DNA of 64,000 nucleotides from Thermosporothrix hazakensis. Its GTDB lineage: Bacteria > Chloroflexota > Ktedonobacteria > Ktedonobacterales > Ktedonobacteraceae. The notes under the pieces were generated by a model, which was not told the origin of the DNA, made no database searches, and saw only the letters and a list, made by a program, of their open reading frames with translations. This document shows, in pieces, positions 1 to 8,215 of this stretch. Location of the stretch: positions 515,867 through 579,866 of the forward strand of contig NZ_QKUF01000001.1 of NCBI RefSeq assembly GCF_003253565.1, written 5' to 3'. A program made the position numbers and the translations under genes. The stretch's first letter is position 1. Each line of letters opens with the position of its first letter.

Positions 1-713
1 GTGAGCTGTAAAGGCTCATAGTTTCCGTCTGCCAGCACACACAGGCGTCCCTCCGGCTTCAAATTCCACTGCAATAGTGCAAAGGCGGCGTTTCGACTGG
101 TACACTCAAAGCTCACCGTGTACGTTTCGCTGCTCTCCGGGAGTTCGTTTGGCAACAGCACCCGTCGCGCACCAAGCTTACGAGCCAGCTCATGACGCTG
201 CGGCTCCATTTCAACAACATCCACATGCAGGACACCATATGCCCGCAAGATAAAGAGCGTCATCAGGCCAATTGCTCCGGCCGCGCTCACCAGTACCGCT
301 TCTTCCGGACGCGGCATCACCTTACGCACGCCTTTAGCACAATCACAGGTCAGGATAGTGAGCAGCGCCAGTTCATCCGAGATCTCATCAGGAACACGAA
401 TCACCTTTGACTCAGGGATCACGGCATGCGTACGATGTCCATAAAAGCAGACGACTTGCACTCCCGGATGCACGCGCTTCACCTCTGAGCCGCGGGCCAG
501 CACCGTTCCCACGTTCTCGTAACCCGTCATCACAGGGTATTTTGGGAGCGAACTGCTGCGAGCCGTCCCGCTATAGCGTGGCAGCTCACTTCCAATACTG
601 CTCTCTCCCGTCGTCGTCTGAACCAGTACCTCATGCACCCCGAGCTCTGGAAGCTCCTCTGCTATCCATTCCACCTTTTTTGGCGCAAGCACATACAGGC
701 TTCTGGCTTGCAT
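1..713 (-). CDS. Medium-chain (zinc-type) dehydrogenase, C-terminus beyond left edge
   Basis: The reading frame is open from an ATG at 713 down to the window edge, so about 237 N-terminal residues are present and the 3' end is missing. The start is preceded by GGGAGGGA at a normal distance. The order is a GroES-like domain (residues about 1-125) followed by a Rossmann domain containing SAAGAIGL, the cofactor-binding glycine loop of the MDR superfamily. An MTGYENVGTV segment is also typical of MDR enzymes. In zinc ADHs a catalytic Cys sits in a GICGSD-type motif; here the equivalent stretch reads ESSIGSEL, so catalytic zinc binding looks lost. The substrate cannot be predicted. It is divergent from the TreT-like gene to its right. 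Family assignment is confident; the exact function is unknown. Confidence 0.8.
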   Translation of the reverse strand, partial: MQARSLYVLAPKKVEWIAEELPELGVHEVLVQTTTGESSIGSELPRYSGTARSSSLPKYPVMTGYENVGTVLARGSEVKRVHPGVQVVCFYGHRTHAVIPESKVIRVPDEISDELALLTILTCDCAKGVRKVMPRPEEAVLVSAAGAIGLMTLFILRAYGVLHVDVVEMEPQRHELARKLGARRVLLPNELPESSETYTVSFECTSRNAAFALLQWNLKPEGRLCVLADGNYEPLQL

Positions 714-871
714 GCGTTGTTCCCTCCCATCTTTTTCCCATACTCTACCATAACCAGCGCGCGATTCACCACGGTTGAGTAACAAAAATGCAGGGTATCC
801 CGTGTCTAACTCAAATAAATCATGCAAATTTCAATTCTGACAGCATTTTTTTCTTACAGGAGACCGCAAGC

Positions 872-2149
872 ATGGAGAATGCACCGCTTTTAGATCGCTA
901 TGTAGAATTGATCGGTGAAACATTCCTGGAAAATATCTATAAGAAAGCACGATCTGTGGAAGGGATACGAGTCCTGCATATCAATACTACTCACCGAGGC
1001 GGCGGCGTTGCTGAGCTACTTGGAGCTCTGACGCCTATCACCGATAATCTCAATATTCAGCATAAGCGCAAGGTTATTCAGCTCGATCCCGACTCGAATC
1101 ACTTCACAACACGTATTGTTGATATGCTACAGGGCGGTATCGCCGGAACCATTCCCGAAAAGGAGAAGCAGAACTTTCTGCGCTGGCTACAGCAGGCCCT
1201 TCCACAGCAGCCAACCGAAGAGGAAAATGCTGATATCTACTTTATCCATGATTTTCAGTTGATCCCGCTGGCCCGACTTTTCCCCTGGCTTCAACCCACC
1301 ATCTGGTTCTGTCATATCGATACAGATAAGCCGAATCCTGATGCAGTAGACTATATTATGGAATATCAGCGTGATTATCAGCTTTGTGTCTTTAATAATC
1401 CGTTTACCGTGTTTAAACAACATCTGGGAGACCGCGCCCAGGTGCTGACCCTCGGCATTGATCCATTTACTGAGAAAAACGCAGCGCTCTCGGCAGATGT
1501 CGGCGAAGAATGCCTGATTCGCTGTGGCATCGACCCGAAACGTCCGCTCATTACTCAGGTTGCCCGCTTCGATCGCTGGAAAAACCCGTGGCAAGCCATC
1601 GACATCTATCGCCGGGTGAAACGCGAAGAGCCTGAGGTTCAGCTTGCCCTGGTGGGCGCAATGGAGGCAGCAGACGATATCAACGCTCTGAACATTCTGC
1701 ACGATGTCCAGAAGTATGCGCAGGGGGACCCGGATATTCACCTGCTTTCCGATCCAAAAGTAGTCCGGCATAGAGAGGTAAATGCGCTCCAACGCTATTC
1801 CAGTGTGATTTTACAGCGCTCGACAAAAGAGGGCTTCGGTCTGACAATTACTGAGGCGATGTGGAAATATCAGCCAGTGATAGGCACCACAGCCACAGGG
1901 CCACGTACTCAGATCATTCATGGCACCAACGGCTATATCAGCGATGAAACTGAAGAGGCCACCGAATATACGCTGCATTTGCTCCGTGATCGAGACAAAT
2001 GGGAGGAAATGGGACAGCAGGCACACGAGCATGTCCGGCAGCATTATCTGATTCCCACCATGCTGATCCACTACCTGAGCTTGCTGGAAAGCGTATCAGG
2101 CCGCACACCAAGCCAGACCGATAATCCCGGAGCAATCCCCGCGGATTAG
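872..2149 (+). CDS. treT: TreT-like trehalose synthase, GT4 glycosyltransferase
   Basis: The protein has 425 residues, the usual length for a GT-B fold GT4 enzyme. The N-terminal HINTTHRGGGVAELL motif is characteristic of trehalose glycosyltransferring synthases (TreT), which join NDP-glucose and glucose to make trehalose. The C-terminal half has the donor-site acidic motif in STKEGFGLTITEA (E-x7-E pattern). I chose ATG 872 because AGGAGA lies 9 bases upstream; an in-frame ATG at 788 would add 28 residues with no family similarity and no good ribosome binding site. An intrinsic terminator follows at once. TreT, rather than sucrose synthase-type or another GT4 activity, is an inference from the N-terminal motif. 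Trehalose would serve as a stress protectant. Confidence 0.78.
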   Translation: MENAPLLDRYVELIGETFLENIYKKARSVEGIRVLHINTTHRGGGVAELLGALTPITDNLNIQHKRKVIQLDPDSNHFTTRIVDMLQGGIAGTIPEKEKQNFLRWLQQALPQQPTEEENADIYFIHDFQLIPLARLFPWLQPTIWFCHIDTDKPNPDAVDYIMEYQRDYQLCVFNNPFTVFKQHLGDRAQVLTLGIDPFTEKNAALSADVGEECLIRCGIDPKRPLITQVARFDRWKNPWQAIDIYRRVKREEPEVQLALVGAMEAADDINALNILHDVQKYAQGDPDIHLLSDPKVVRHREVNALQRYSSVILQRSTKEGFGLTITEAMWKYQPVIGTTATGPRTQIIHGTNGYISDETEEATEYTLHLLRDRDKWEEMGQQAHEHVRQHYLIPTMLIHYLSLLESVSGRTPSQTDNPGAIPAD

Positions 2150-2159
2150 ATCGCTGCTC

Positions 2160-2190
2160 GCGCTGTCTCAAACGAGATAGCGCTTTCCTT
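2160..2190 (+). terminator. Intrinsic terminator after treT
   Basis: GCGCTgTCTC and GAGAtAGCGC form a 10-pair stem (one G-U) with an AAAC loop, followed by TTTCCTT. It ends exactly where the next promoter's -35 box begins. Confidence 0.75.
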
Positions 2191-2218
2191 GACAGCTCTG
2201 GTTATCTGTGTTTATAAT
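2189..2218 (+). promoter_or_regulatory. Sigma-70 type promoter of the TetR gene
   Basis: TTGACA (2189-2194) and TATAAT (2213-2218) are both consensus hexamers with 18 bases between them. A TetR-type inverted repeat begins two bases after the -10 box. Confidence 0.85.
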
Positions 2219-2220
2219 AG

Positions 2221-2231
2221 TAACGCTGTTA
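2221..2231 (+). promoter_or_regulatory. Putative TetR operator 1 (TAAC-N3-GTTA)
   Basis: TAACgctGTTA is a perfect inverted repeat continuing as ACCTA, placed over the expected transcription start. The same TAAC-N3-GTTAACCTA arrangement occurs upstream of the DoxX gene at 2914. Two copies flanking the regulator gene suggest autoregulation plus control of DoxX. Confidence 0.6.
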
Positions 2232-2257
2232 ACCTAACAAAGCGAAGGGATCAAGCT

Positions 2258-2890
2258 ATGACCAGAGATGAGCGAGTTCGCGAGGCCATCAAGCAGCGCA
2301 AACGACACGAAAAAGAAGAGCTCCGGCAAACGATTGTGAAAGCTGCTGGAGAGCTCTTTCTTGAAGAGGGATACAATCGCTTCTCGCTTCGCAAGGTCGC
2401 GGAACGGATCGGTTATTCAGCCACAACGATTTATCACTACTTCAAGGACAAAGACGACCTCTTGTTCACAATTGTCGATTACGGCTTCGAGCGTTTCGCC
2501 TACCAGCTTCAGCAGGCTGTGGCGACAGCCACATCAGCCCGCGAACGGCTCGCAGCTCTCTGCCGGGCCTATGTCTCCTTCGGATTGGAGAACCCGATCT
2601 ACTATCAATTGATGTTTCTGCAACGCTCAGATTTTCTGCTGCAACAAAGAGAAGGTGAAGAGCAGCCTCGCTATGCCTCGTTTCATATCCTGCGTGATAC
2701 AATCCAGCAAGGAATCAACGAGGGCGTGCTTCGTCCCGGCAATATTGAGGTCTACAGCCAGACGCTCTGGGCGCACGTACATGGCATCGTGTCACTTGCG
2801 ATCAGCATGCCAGTACTTGACCGTGAGATGCTTCAGCAGATGACCGAATTGACCAGCAGAATGGTCTTTGAGGGCTTGAGCAGCGAATAA
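2258..2890 (+). CDS. TetR/AcrR family transcriptional repressor
   Basis: This is a 210-residue protein with an N-terminal TetR HTH (residues about 20-65) including FSLRKVAERIGYSATTIYHYFKDKDDLL, a textbook TetR recognition helix, followed by an all-helical ligand-binding domain. ATG 2258 is chosen because AAGGGA precedes it and the promoter and operator (2189-2231) lie upstream; the longer in-frame start would lie inside the -35 box. Its neighbour on the same strand, 63 bases downstream, is a DoxX membrane protein carrying the same operator-like repeat in its leader, so the regulator probably represses itself and that gene. The inducing ligand is unknown. Confidence 0.88.
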   Translation: MTRDERVREAIKQRKRHEKEELRQTIVKAAGELFLEEGYNRFSLRKVAERIGYSATTIYHYFKDKDDLLFTIVDYGFERFAYQLQQAVATATSARERLAALCRAYVSFGLENPIYYQLMFLQRSDFLLQQREGEEQPRYASFHILRDTIQQGINEGVLRPGNIEVYSQTLWAHVHGIVSLAISMPVLDREMLQQMTELTSRMVFEGLSSE

Positions 2891-2912
2891 TTTTCTTTTT
2901 TTACCTGCTTAA

Positions 2913-2925
2913 TTAACACCGTTAA
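2913..2925 (+). promoter_or_regulatory. Putative TetR operator 2 ahead of DoxX
   Basis: TTAACaccGTTAA is a perfect inverted repeat sharing TAAC-N3-GTTAACCTA with the site at 2221-2231. It is followed by TATATAAC, a possible -10 region, and then the DoxX ribosome binding site. Confidence 0.6.
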
Positions 2926-2953
2926 CCTATATAACAGCAAAAAGGAGAATACT

Positions 2954-3409
2954 ATGTTTTTTCTTGAACTGGTTCTGATTGGTACAACGCTGCTCTGTCG
3001 TGGGCTCGGTCTGCTAGGACTGACCTTCTTCACAGCGTGGCAGAACTGCACAAGTGTCGCGTTTGCGCTGATGCTTGTCATGACCGCCACCACTCACTTT
3101 ACCGCAACCAGGTATGAGCTTACCAGGATGGTCCCCTCGTTTTTGCCCTTTCCTCAGGCTCTGGTGACGCTTACAGGAATCTTTGAATTCCTGGGGGCAT
3201 TCGGTCTCCTGTTTCCGTTGACGCGAAATATCACGGGCTGGTGTCTGATCCTGTTACTGCTGGTGATGTTTCCCGCAAATGTCAAAGCCGCCCGTGAGCA
3301 ACTACCGTTACGGGGAAAGACAGCAACGCCTCTCTGGCTCCGGATACCAATGCAGCTTCTCATTATTGGTTACGCACTCATTGCTGCATTGCCCGTTTTC
3401 AATCCATAA
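2954..3409 (+). CDS. DoxX-like membrane protein
   Basis: The protein has 151 residues with four predicted transmembrane helices (about 7-24, 37-53, 75-95 and 130-148), the size and topology of the DoxX/DoxX-like family. AAGGAG sits eight bases before the ATG. DoxX homologues are linked to quinone-dependent or thiol redox chemistry in membranes, but the role of small stand-alone members is generally unknown. Its operator-like repeat matches that of the adjacent tetR gene, indicating co-regulation. A TetR/DoxX pair is commonly seen in stress or detoxification contexts; that role is inferred. Confidence 0.78.
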   Translation: MFFLELVLIGTTLLCRGLGLLGLTFFTAWQNCTSVAFALMLVMTATTHFTATRYELTRMVPSFLPFPQALVTLTGIFEFLGAFGLLFPLTRNITGWCLILLLLVMFPANVKAAREQLPLRGKTATPLWLRIPMQLLIIGYALIAALPVFNP

Positions 3410-3541
3410 CCCTGTCAGCAAGCTGAGGTATTCTATAAGAGCTTATTGTTCTATTCAGCAAAGAACTGGTAACAGTGGACTTTTATAAATAGAAGACTTA
3501 TTCGGAGTAATAGACCTGAGTCCCCAGATAATACGCAATGA

Positions 3542-4133
3542 CGCAGCATGAGGGATTATTCCCCTGGACAACGCGGGAAGCAGGGGTATCGCTACTATAC
3601 CCCGCTTCATCTGGCAATACTCTGGCTGGCTCATCTGCTGGTTGGCCCGTTTACCGGGTTAGCGCTCGTCAGCTCATACAGGCAGCTAGTCAAGGAAATC
3701 TGATAGTAATAACCGCCTTGATCGATGGTGCTACGCCCGGCTTTATCACGAAGTGGCAGTAAATTGAAGAGATGCAGCATCTGCTCCATCAGGCCTCCGA
3801 GACCCTCGCAGACGAAAAAGCGGCAGCGGCTCCACATGCATGAAGCCGCGATGCAGGTCGATGCCCAGCCCTCGACTCGTCGTTTCTGGGAGGAGCAAGG
3901 CCAGCTTCCCCCAAACGCGACCCCCGAGAATGGCTACCGTATACAAGGCAGAACAACGGCCCACTATTCAGGTAGTCGTACGGCTGCGTAAAGCCGACTA
4001 TCATGAGACAGCGCTTCAAATGACCCTGATCCGACTTGAGCAGGGATCGCCAGAACAAGCCGTGCTTGCCGCGGAAAAGCGCCACCAGGAGCTGACCGAA
4101 AGCAACCGCCGCTATCAGGGCTTATCTCCATGA
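3542..4133 (+). pseudogene. Decayed MerR-family regulator with two HTH modules
   Basis: No single frame spans the region, but three frames in order give recognisable MerR pieces. First comes GYRYYTPLHLAIL (about 3587-3625), the wing of a MerR HTH, running on to QLVKEI and a stop near 3702. Next is a linker frame with IEEMQHLLHQASETLADEKA after an in-frame stop. Then comes STRRFWEEQGQLPPNATPENGYR (about 3870-3940; quoted residues are split across the HTH and wing), a second MerR module. Finally a frame with RKADYHETALQMTLIRLEQ and AAEKRHQELTESNRRY forms the usual C-terminal dimerisation tail. The first HTH helix is missing. At least two frameshifts and two stops make this non-functional. Confidence 0.68.
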
Positions 4134-4184
4134 ATACCGCGGTGTTCAGATTGCCAGCGATCCCTGCTATGATGCACCAGAAAG

Positions 4185-5501
4185 TTAGCTCCCACTTCTT
4201 ATAATCGCGCGTCGGGAGCGTTCCTGTTGCTCCTGACGGCAGCGCTCATACCCCTGCATATCCACCTTCAACCCGGAACGACTCAGAACCCTCTGCGTCA
4301 GGTCGGGCGGAAACCCATAGGTATCATGCAAGCGGAAAACCTCTGCACCGCTTAGCGTGTGCTCACCGCGCTCGTGCAGGCTGTTCATAACGTCTTCCAG
4401 ATAACGTACGCCCTTTTCCAGCGTCCGAAGGAAGCGCGTTTCCTCATCGGTCGTCCAGTCCAGAATCTCCTGAGAGTGCTCGATAAGCTCCGGGAAGATT
4501 GATCCCATCGTTTCAATGACGGTCAGCACCAGCTCACCCAGAAACGAACGCGGTAGCCCCAGTTCACGCCCGATATAGATTGCACGCCGTATCAGCCGCC
4601 GCAGCACATAGCCATGTCGGGTATTGCTCGGGCGCACGCCATCCGCGATCAGAAACGCAATCGAGCGGCAATGATCCATGATGGTATGATAGTATGCCTG
4701 CCGTTCCCGATACTGTTCAGGACTCGTATCACGGATCAGGCGCTGAAGCAGCGGTTGAAACAGATCTGTTTGATAGTCATTTCCGACACCCTGAAGCACG
4801 GAGCAGAGGCGCTCAAGGCCCATTCCGGTATCAACCGAGGGACGATCCAGCGGATGCAGCATCCCTTGTTCATCGCGATAATACTGAACAAACACCAGAT
4901 TCCAGAGCTCCATATAGGTATCATCCTCAGAGTTCACCCCTTCTGGTCGCTGCATGGACAGATCATCCCCATGATAATAGTGGATCTCTGAAGATGGACC
5001 ACAGGGGCCCGTCTCCCCCATCATCCAGAAGTTCTCCTTATCGCCAAAGCGCAGAATCCGTGACGGCTCCACCCCAATCTCACGCCAGAGCTGCTCCGCC
5101 TCATCGTCACCAGTGTGGACCGTGATCCAGAGCCGCTCAACGGGGATGCAATAAACCTCGGTCAGCAGCTCCCACGCATACTGAATCGCCTCTCGCTTGA
5201 AGTACTCTCCAAACGAGAAGTTCCCGAGCATCTCAAAAAAGGTATGATGACGGGGTGAGGGCCCGACCTCTTCCAGGTCGTTATGTTTGCCCGACACCCG
5301 CAGGCACTTCTGCGAAGAGCAGACAAGCCGATCCAGCTTATCCGGCCCTCCCAGAAAACGATCTTTAAACGGCACCATTCCCGCATTAACAAACAGAAGT
5401 GAGGGGTCTTGTTTCGGCACCAGAGAAGCACTCGGGCGACGGGTATGGCCTTTGCACTGAAAAAATTCCAGGAACGTCTGGCGAATCTCGTTACTTTGCA
5501 T
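4185..5501 (-). CDS. alaS: Alanyl-tRNA synthetase half-enzyme (catalytic and tRNA-recognition domains only)
   Basis: This 438-residue protein matches the N-terminal half of AlaRS. It has class II motif 2 surroundings (PSPRHHTFFEMLGNFSFGEY), motif 3 (VDTGMGLERL) and the tRNA-recognition helix VLRRLIRRAIYIGRELG. Ordinary AlaRS is about 870-880 residues and continues with an editing domain and a C-Ala domain; here the frame stops (TAA at 4185-4187) just after CRQEQQERSRRAI, the normal end of the recognition domain, and nothing downstream on this strand continues it. AAAGGAAAG precedes ATG 5501. An upstream in-frame start would run through the T-box terminator and is rejected. The catalytic core looks intact, so charging of tRNA-Ala without mischarge editing is possible. 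Whether a full AlaRS exists elsewhere cannot be seen. Confidence 0.85.
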   Translation of the reverse strand: MQSNEIRQTFLEFFQCKGHTRRPSASLVPKQDPSLLFVNAGMVPFKDRFLGGPDKLDRLVCSSQKCLRVSGKHNDLEEVGPSPRHHTFFEMLGNFSFGEYFKREAIQYAWELLTEVYCIPVERLWITVHTGDDEAEQLWREIGVEPSRILRFGDKENFWMMGETGPCGPSSEIHYYHGDDLSMQRPEGVNSEDDTYMELWNLVFVQYYRDEQGMLHPLDRPSVDTGMGLERLCSVLQGVGNDYQTDLFQPLLQRLIRDTSPEQYRERQAYYHTIMDHCRSIAFLIADGVRPSNTRHGYVLRRLIRRAIYIGRELGLPRSFLGELVLTVIETMGSIFPELIEHSQEILDWTTDEETRFLRTLEKGVRYLEDVMNSLHERGEHTLSGAEVFRLHDTYGFPPDLTQRVLSRSGLKVDMQGYERCRQEQQERSRRAIIRSGS

Positions 5502-5592
5502 TATAGCTTTCCTTTCTAACAAACGTAGATCATGACATGAATACAACAGCACTTTTAGCTTTCCGCCTTCTCTCGCCCGGGACGTTCTCTGA

Positions 5593-6015
5593 GCAATCAA
5601 AAAGCCCATCCTGAGCAACTATCTGCTCAGGACGGGCTGTCTTCTTCTACTTCATCAACAGTACCCGCGGTACCACCTGAATTGGTCATCTCTCTGCCAT
5701 TGAAGGTGTAATACAGAGAAACTTCCCTCTCACCAGGCACGGAACATACGCGTCAGCTTCAAGAGTGCTGAGAACAGCATACATTCGATGCCCTGCCCCG
5801 TGGTAACGGAGGGCAACCGGCAAGGATTACAAGGCGAAAAGCGTTCATCCTGCGTCGCGACCGGCTAGCGGTCTGAGGGGGGCACAGCATGCGCTTATGG
5901 GAAATGCCGGTCTTCCACCATCACCGACTCGCTGGCGTGCTCCATAGCACACATACTTTCGTCCCTCGCGGCGACTTCATCTCAATTTCGTTTTTACAAA
6001 GGGTTAATCAAGATA
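5593..6015 (-). ncRNA. T-box leader RNA controlling alaS
   Basis: Reading the minus strand from the promoter at 6050, the leader contains a long stem I with GCGAG and GATGGTGGAAG (the GNUG distal-loop region, about 5932-5910). The conserved T-box AGGTGGTACCGCGG lies at 5678-5665, followed by an intrinsic terminator. The bulge sequence TGGT pairs with an uncharged tRNA ending ACCA, fitting the A73 discriminator of tRNA-Ala. Several GCN triplets lie in stem I, but I could not fix the specifier codon. Uncharged tRNA-Ala should stabilise the antiterminator and allow alaS transcription. Confidence 0.9.
5599..5638 (-). terminator. T-box regulated intrinsic terminator
   Basis: AGCCCGTCCTGAGCA (5638-5624) pairs with TGCTCAGGATGGGCT (5617-5603), a 15-pair stem with one G-U, then TTTTT. 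It lies between the T-box core and the alaS start. Confidence 0.9.
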
Positions 6016-6021
6016 TAATCA

Positions 6022-6050
6022 AGTATAATGTATCCTTACGCCAAAGTCAA
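6022..6050 (-). promoter_or_regulatory. Sigma-70 type promoter of the alaS T-box transcript
   Basis: TTGACT (6050-6045) and TATACT (6027-6022) are separated by 17 bases on the minus strand. The promoter begins four bases after the stop of the upstream methyltransferase-like gene. Confidence 0.8.
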
Positions 6051-6054
6051 CCAG

Positions 6055-6978
6055 CTATTTCAGCACATACCCGTACACCTCATAGCCGCGTCCAAAGCGC
6101 CCTTCTTGTGGTAAATCGGTAATCCAATCCCACTTGCGCTCTTCCACCACCTCGAAGTTCTCCCGCACCAGATCGAAGAAGCGACGCGGCACCAGAGGCA
6201 GATAGCGACGATGTTTGGCATCATGGTCTGTGCCATGCACCATAAAGGCAAATCCACGAACATCGGAGAGCAGTACCACCACGCCGCCCTTATCCAGTAA
6301 CGAGCGCAAAAAGTGCAGGTGCGATGTCACCAGGCGCAGACGGAAATCCTGAGCGGCCTGCTGATAACGAGCATGTCGTTCCTGTTCACCAAGCAACTGA
6401 GGGGCAACACTCTGAATCTGGTCCAGAATGTCCAGCAGAGGATAGCTGAAGAGCTGTGATAGCACCAGCGAGCTGACAACCAGCCCATAATCACCAACCC
6501 CGAGATCACCGATCTCTGGCGGATCAGGAACCGGGCACCGCTCAAGGCAGTCTGCCGCAAGTGAAAAGAGCGTATCAGCGCCTCGCTTCGCGGCCTCATC
6601 CCAACGCTGCACACGCATAATTCGTTGTAGATTGAAGCTCACCAGCCCGCTGACATCACACTCGACCAGCCGCATACGTCGGCGCAGCGTGACAGCAGTC
6701 AACTGCTCATCGCAGGCGCGGCGCATTCCGGCATAATCAAGATCGGCCAGAACTACCTCTTCTGAGCCGCGACATAGCTCAACCAGAGGAACTTCTGTAC
6801 AGGTTCCCGCACCCAGAACGACCGTCGCTTGAGAGGTACTTCGCGGGCGCAGATGCAGCCCCTGTTTCATCAGTTCAACGCAGTTTTCCAGATGGTGCGG
6901 CGAATGAGCCTGTAACCACTCTCGCCGCGCCATTCCCTGTGTCTGGGCATTGTTAAAAGAAAGTTTATCTATACGCAC
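6055..6978 (-). CDS. Putative SAM-dependent methyltransferase-like protein
   Basis: The protein has 307 residues and begins with GTG at 6978, preceded by GAGG at about seven bases. Residues about 50-60 (TVVLGAGTCTEVPL) resemble the glycine-rich motif I of class I methyltransferases and are followed by an acidic loop (VLADLDYAGM), consistent with binding the SAM ribose. The middle part (GDYGLVVSSLVLSQLF) fits motif IV, and a later strand (GGVVVLLSDVRGF) fits motif VI. No substrate-specific signature was recognised. The gene ends just before the alaS promoter. The fold assignment is good; catalytic activity and substrate are not established. Confidence 0.6.
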   Translation of the reverse strand: MRIDKLSFNNAQTQGMARREWLQAHSPHHLENCVELMKQGLHLRPRSTSQATVVLGAGTCTEVPLVELCRGSEEVVLADLDYAGMRRACDEQLTAVTLRRRMRLVECDVSGLVSFNLQRIMRVQRWDEAAKRGADTLFSLAADCLERCPVPDPPEIGDLGVGDYGLVVSSLVLSQLFSYPLLDILDQIQSVAPQLLGEQERHARYQQAAQDFRLRLVTSHLHFLRSLLDKGGVVVLLSDVRGFAFMVHGTDHDAKHRRYLPLVPRRFFDLVRENFEVVEERKWDWITDLPQEGRFGRGYEVYGYVLK

Positions 6979-7071
6979 TGTGTATCCTCAGATAGCAATC
7001 ATCAGGTTTCCCTCTATTATACTATAAGAAGACCCACTCACAGGGCGTATCTAACAATGGATATCTGGCAA

Positions 7072-8064
7072 TCAGGCGTTGGCGGTATGCCAGGCCTGAA
7101 GCACTGCCTGCTCCTGTTCCGGCTTCAACGAGCGTACTTTCTCGGGGTCGGCGGGATACTCCTTCGCCCAGGCCAACGTATCACGCACCGTTTCCTCAAG
7201 CGGTCGAAAGCGCAAACCGGCATCCAGTGCCCGCTGAATATTCACTTGCTGGAACCAGTTGCCGGCATCGCCAGGAATCCAGAGCGGCAAACCAACCCAC
7301 GGCAGCACCTCATGCTGTTCCAGAAACTCTTCGCTGACCGGGGTAAAGCGGGCATCGCTTCCCGTCACAGCCTTGCAGGTCTCTACCACCGTTTGCAGCG
7401 TCAGAGCATAATCGGGGCCAGTCGCGTTATAGGTCCCGGCTTTTCCCTGCTCCACCAGATCCAGCGTCCAGGCCGCGAGGTCACGTACGTCGATTATCTG
7501 CACTGCCTGCTGCTTGGCAGGAACCAACACCTCACCACCCTGTGCAATGCGTACCGGCCAGTACGTAAAGCGGTTGGAGGGATCCCAGGGACCAACGATC
7601 AGCCCGGGACGGATAATCGCCGCGCGTCCGGGGAAAGCCTCCTCAACAACCTGCTCACAGAGTGCTTTCAAGGGGCCATAGGTCTCTTCAGTTATCTCTG
7701 TAGTATCCTTGTCTTTGAGTTGCGCCACCGGGTACGTTTCATCGGCATTCGGACCGACAAATTCTTCATACACACTGATCGATGAAATAAAGGCATAATG
7801 CTTGACCGACGAGGCCAGTGCTTCCACCGTCTTCCGTACAACACCCGGAACATAGCCGCTTGGATCAATCACCGCGTCCCACGCGCGTCCCTCTAACAGG
7901 TGCAGATCAGTAGCGCGATCACCATGAATCTGCTCCACCTGCGAGAACAGCTCTGGATTCGTTTTACCTCGATTGAACAGCGTCACCTCGTGACCACGCC
8001 GCAATGCGATATCGACAACATGCCGTCCCAGAAACTTCGTACCACCGAGAATCAGAAGCCGCAT
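7072..8064 (-). CDS. NAD(P)-dependent epimerase/dehydratase (extended SDR)
   Basis: This 330-residue protein has an N-terminal Rossmann motif GGTKFLGRHVV and a later YGPLK that matches the catalytic YxxxK of extended SDRs. The SSISVYE segment supplies the upstream Ser region. FNRGKTN after the second strand has an Arg placed as in NADP-preferring enzymes. Related proteins are annotated as NAD-dependent epimerase/dehydratases acting on nucleotide sugars or as isoflavone-reductase-like proteins; the substrate is not predictable here. It lies downstream of the enoyl-CoA hydratase gene, separated by an intrinsic terminator, so it probably has its own promoter. Confidence 0.82.
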   Translation of the reverse strand: MRLLILGGTKFLGRHVVDIALRRGHEVTLFNRGKTNPELFSQVEQIHGDRATDLHLLEGRAWDAVIDPSGYVPGVVRKTVEALASSVKHYAFISSISVYEEFVGPNADETYPVAQLKDKDTTEITEETYGPLKALCEQVVEEAFPGRAAIIRPGLIVGPWDPSNRFTYWPVRIAQGGEVLVPAKQQAVQIIDVRDLAAWTLDLVEQGKAGTYNATGPDYALTLQTVVETCKAVTGSDARFTPVSEEFLEQHEVLPWVGLPLWIPGDAGNWFQQVNIQRALDAGLRFRPLEETVRDTLAWAKEYPADPEKVRSLKPEQEQAVLQAWHTANA

Positions 8065-8141
8065 AATTCATTCCTCTTTCTTAGCTGGCGAGTCAGCGGT
8101 TTTTTTCTAGCATACAGGAGACAAAGGCATCGGGAGAAGAG

Positions 8142-8190
8142 AAAAACAATGCTGATAGCATACATCCGACGAGAACAATGCTATCAGCAT
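8142..8190 (-). terminator. Intrinsic terminator after the enoyl-CoA hydratase gene
   Basis: A perfect 13-base inverted repeat, ATGCTGATAGCAT (8149-8161) and ATGCTATCAGCAT (8178-8190), is followed on the minus strand by TGTTTTTCTC. The 16-base loop is longer than usual. Confidence 0.7.
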
Positions 8191-8215
8191 AGATTCCAAT
8201 ATTACAATGAAACGC

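Noticed and set aside
5502..5618. N-terminal extension of AlaRS from an upstream in-frame start
   Set aside because: The extension would translate through the T-box terminator hairpin and has no AlaRS similarity; ATG 5501 has a proper ribosome binding site.
6979..7785. A 242-codon plus-strand frame across the SDR gene
   Set aside because: Opposes the SDR coding region, which has cofactor and YxxxK motifs; composition is not protein-like.
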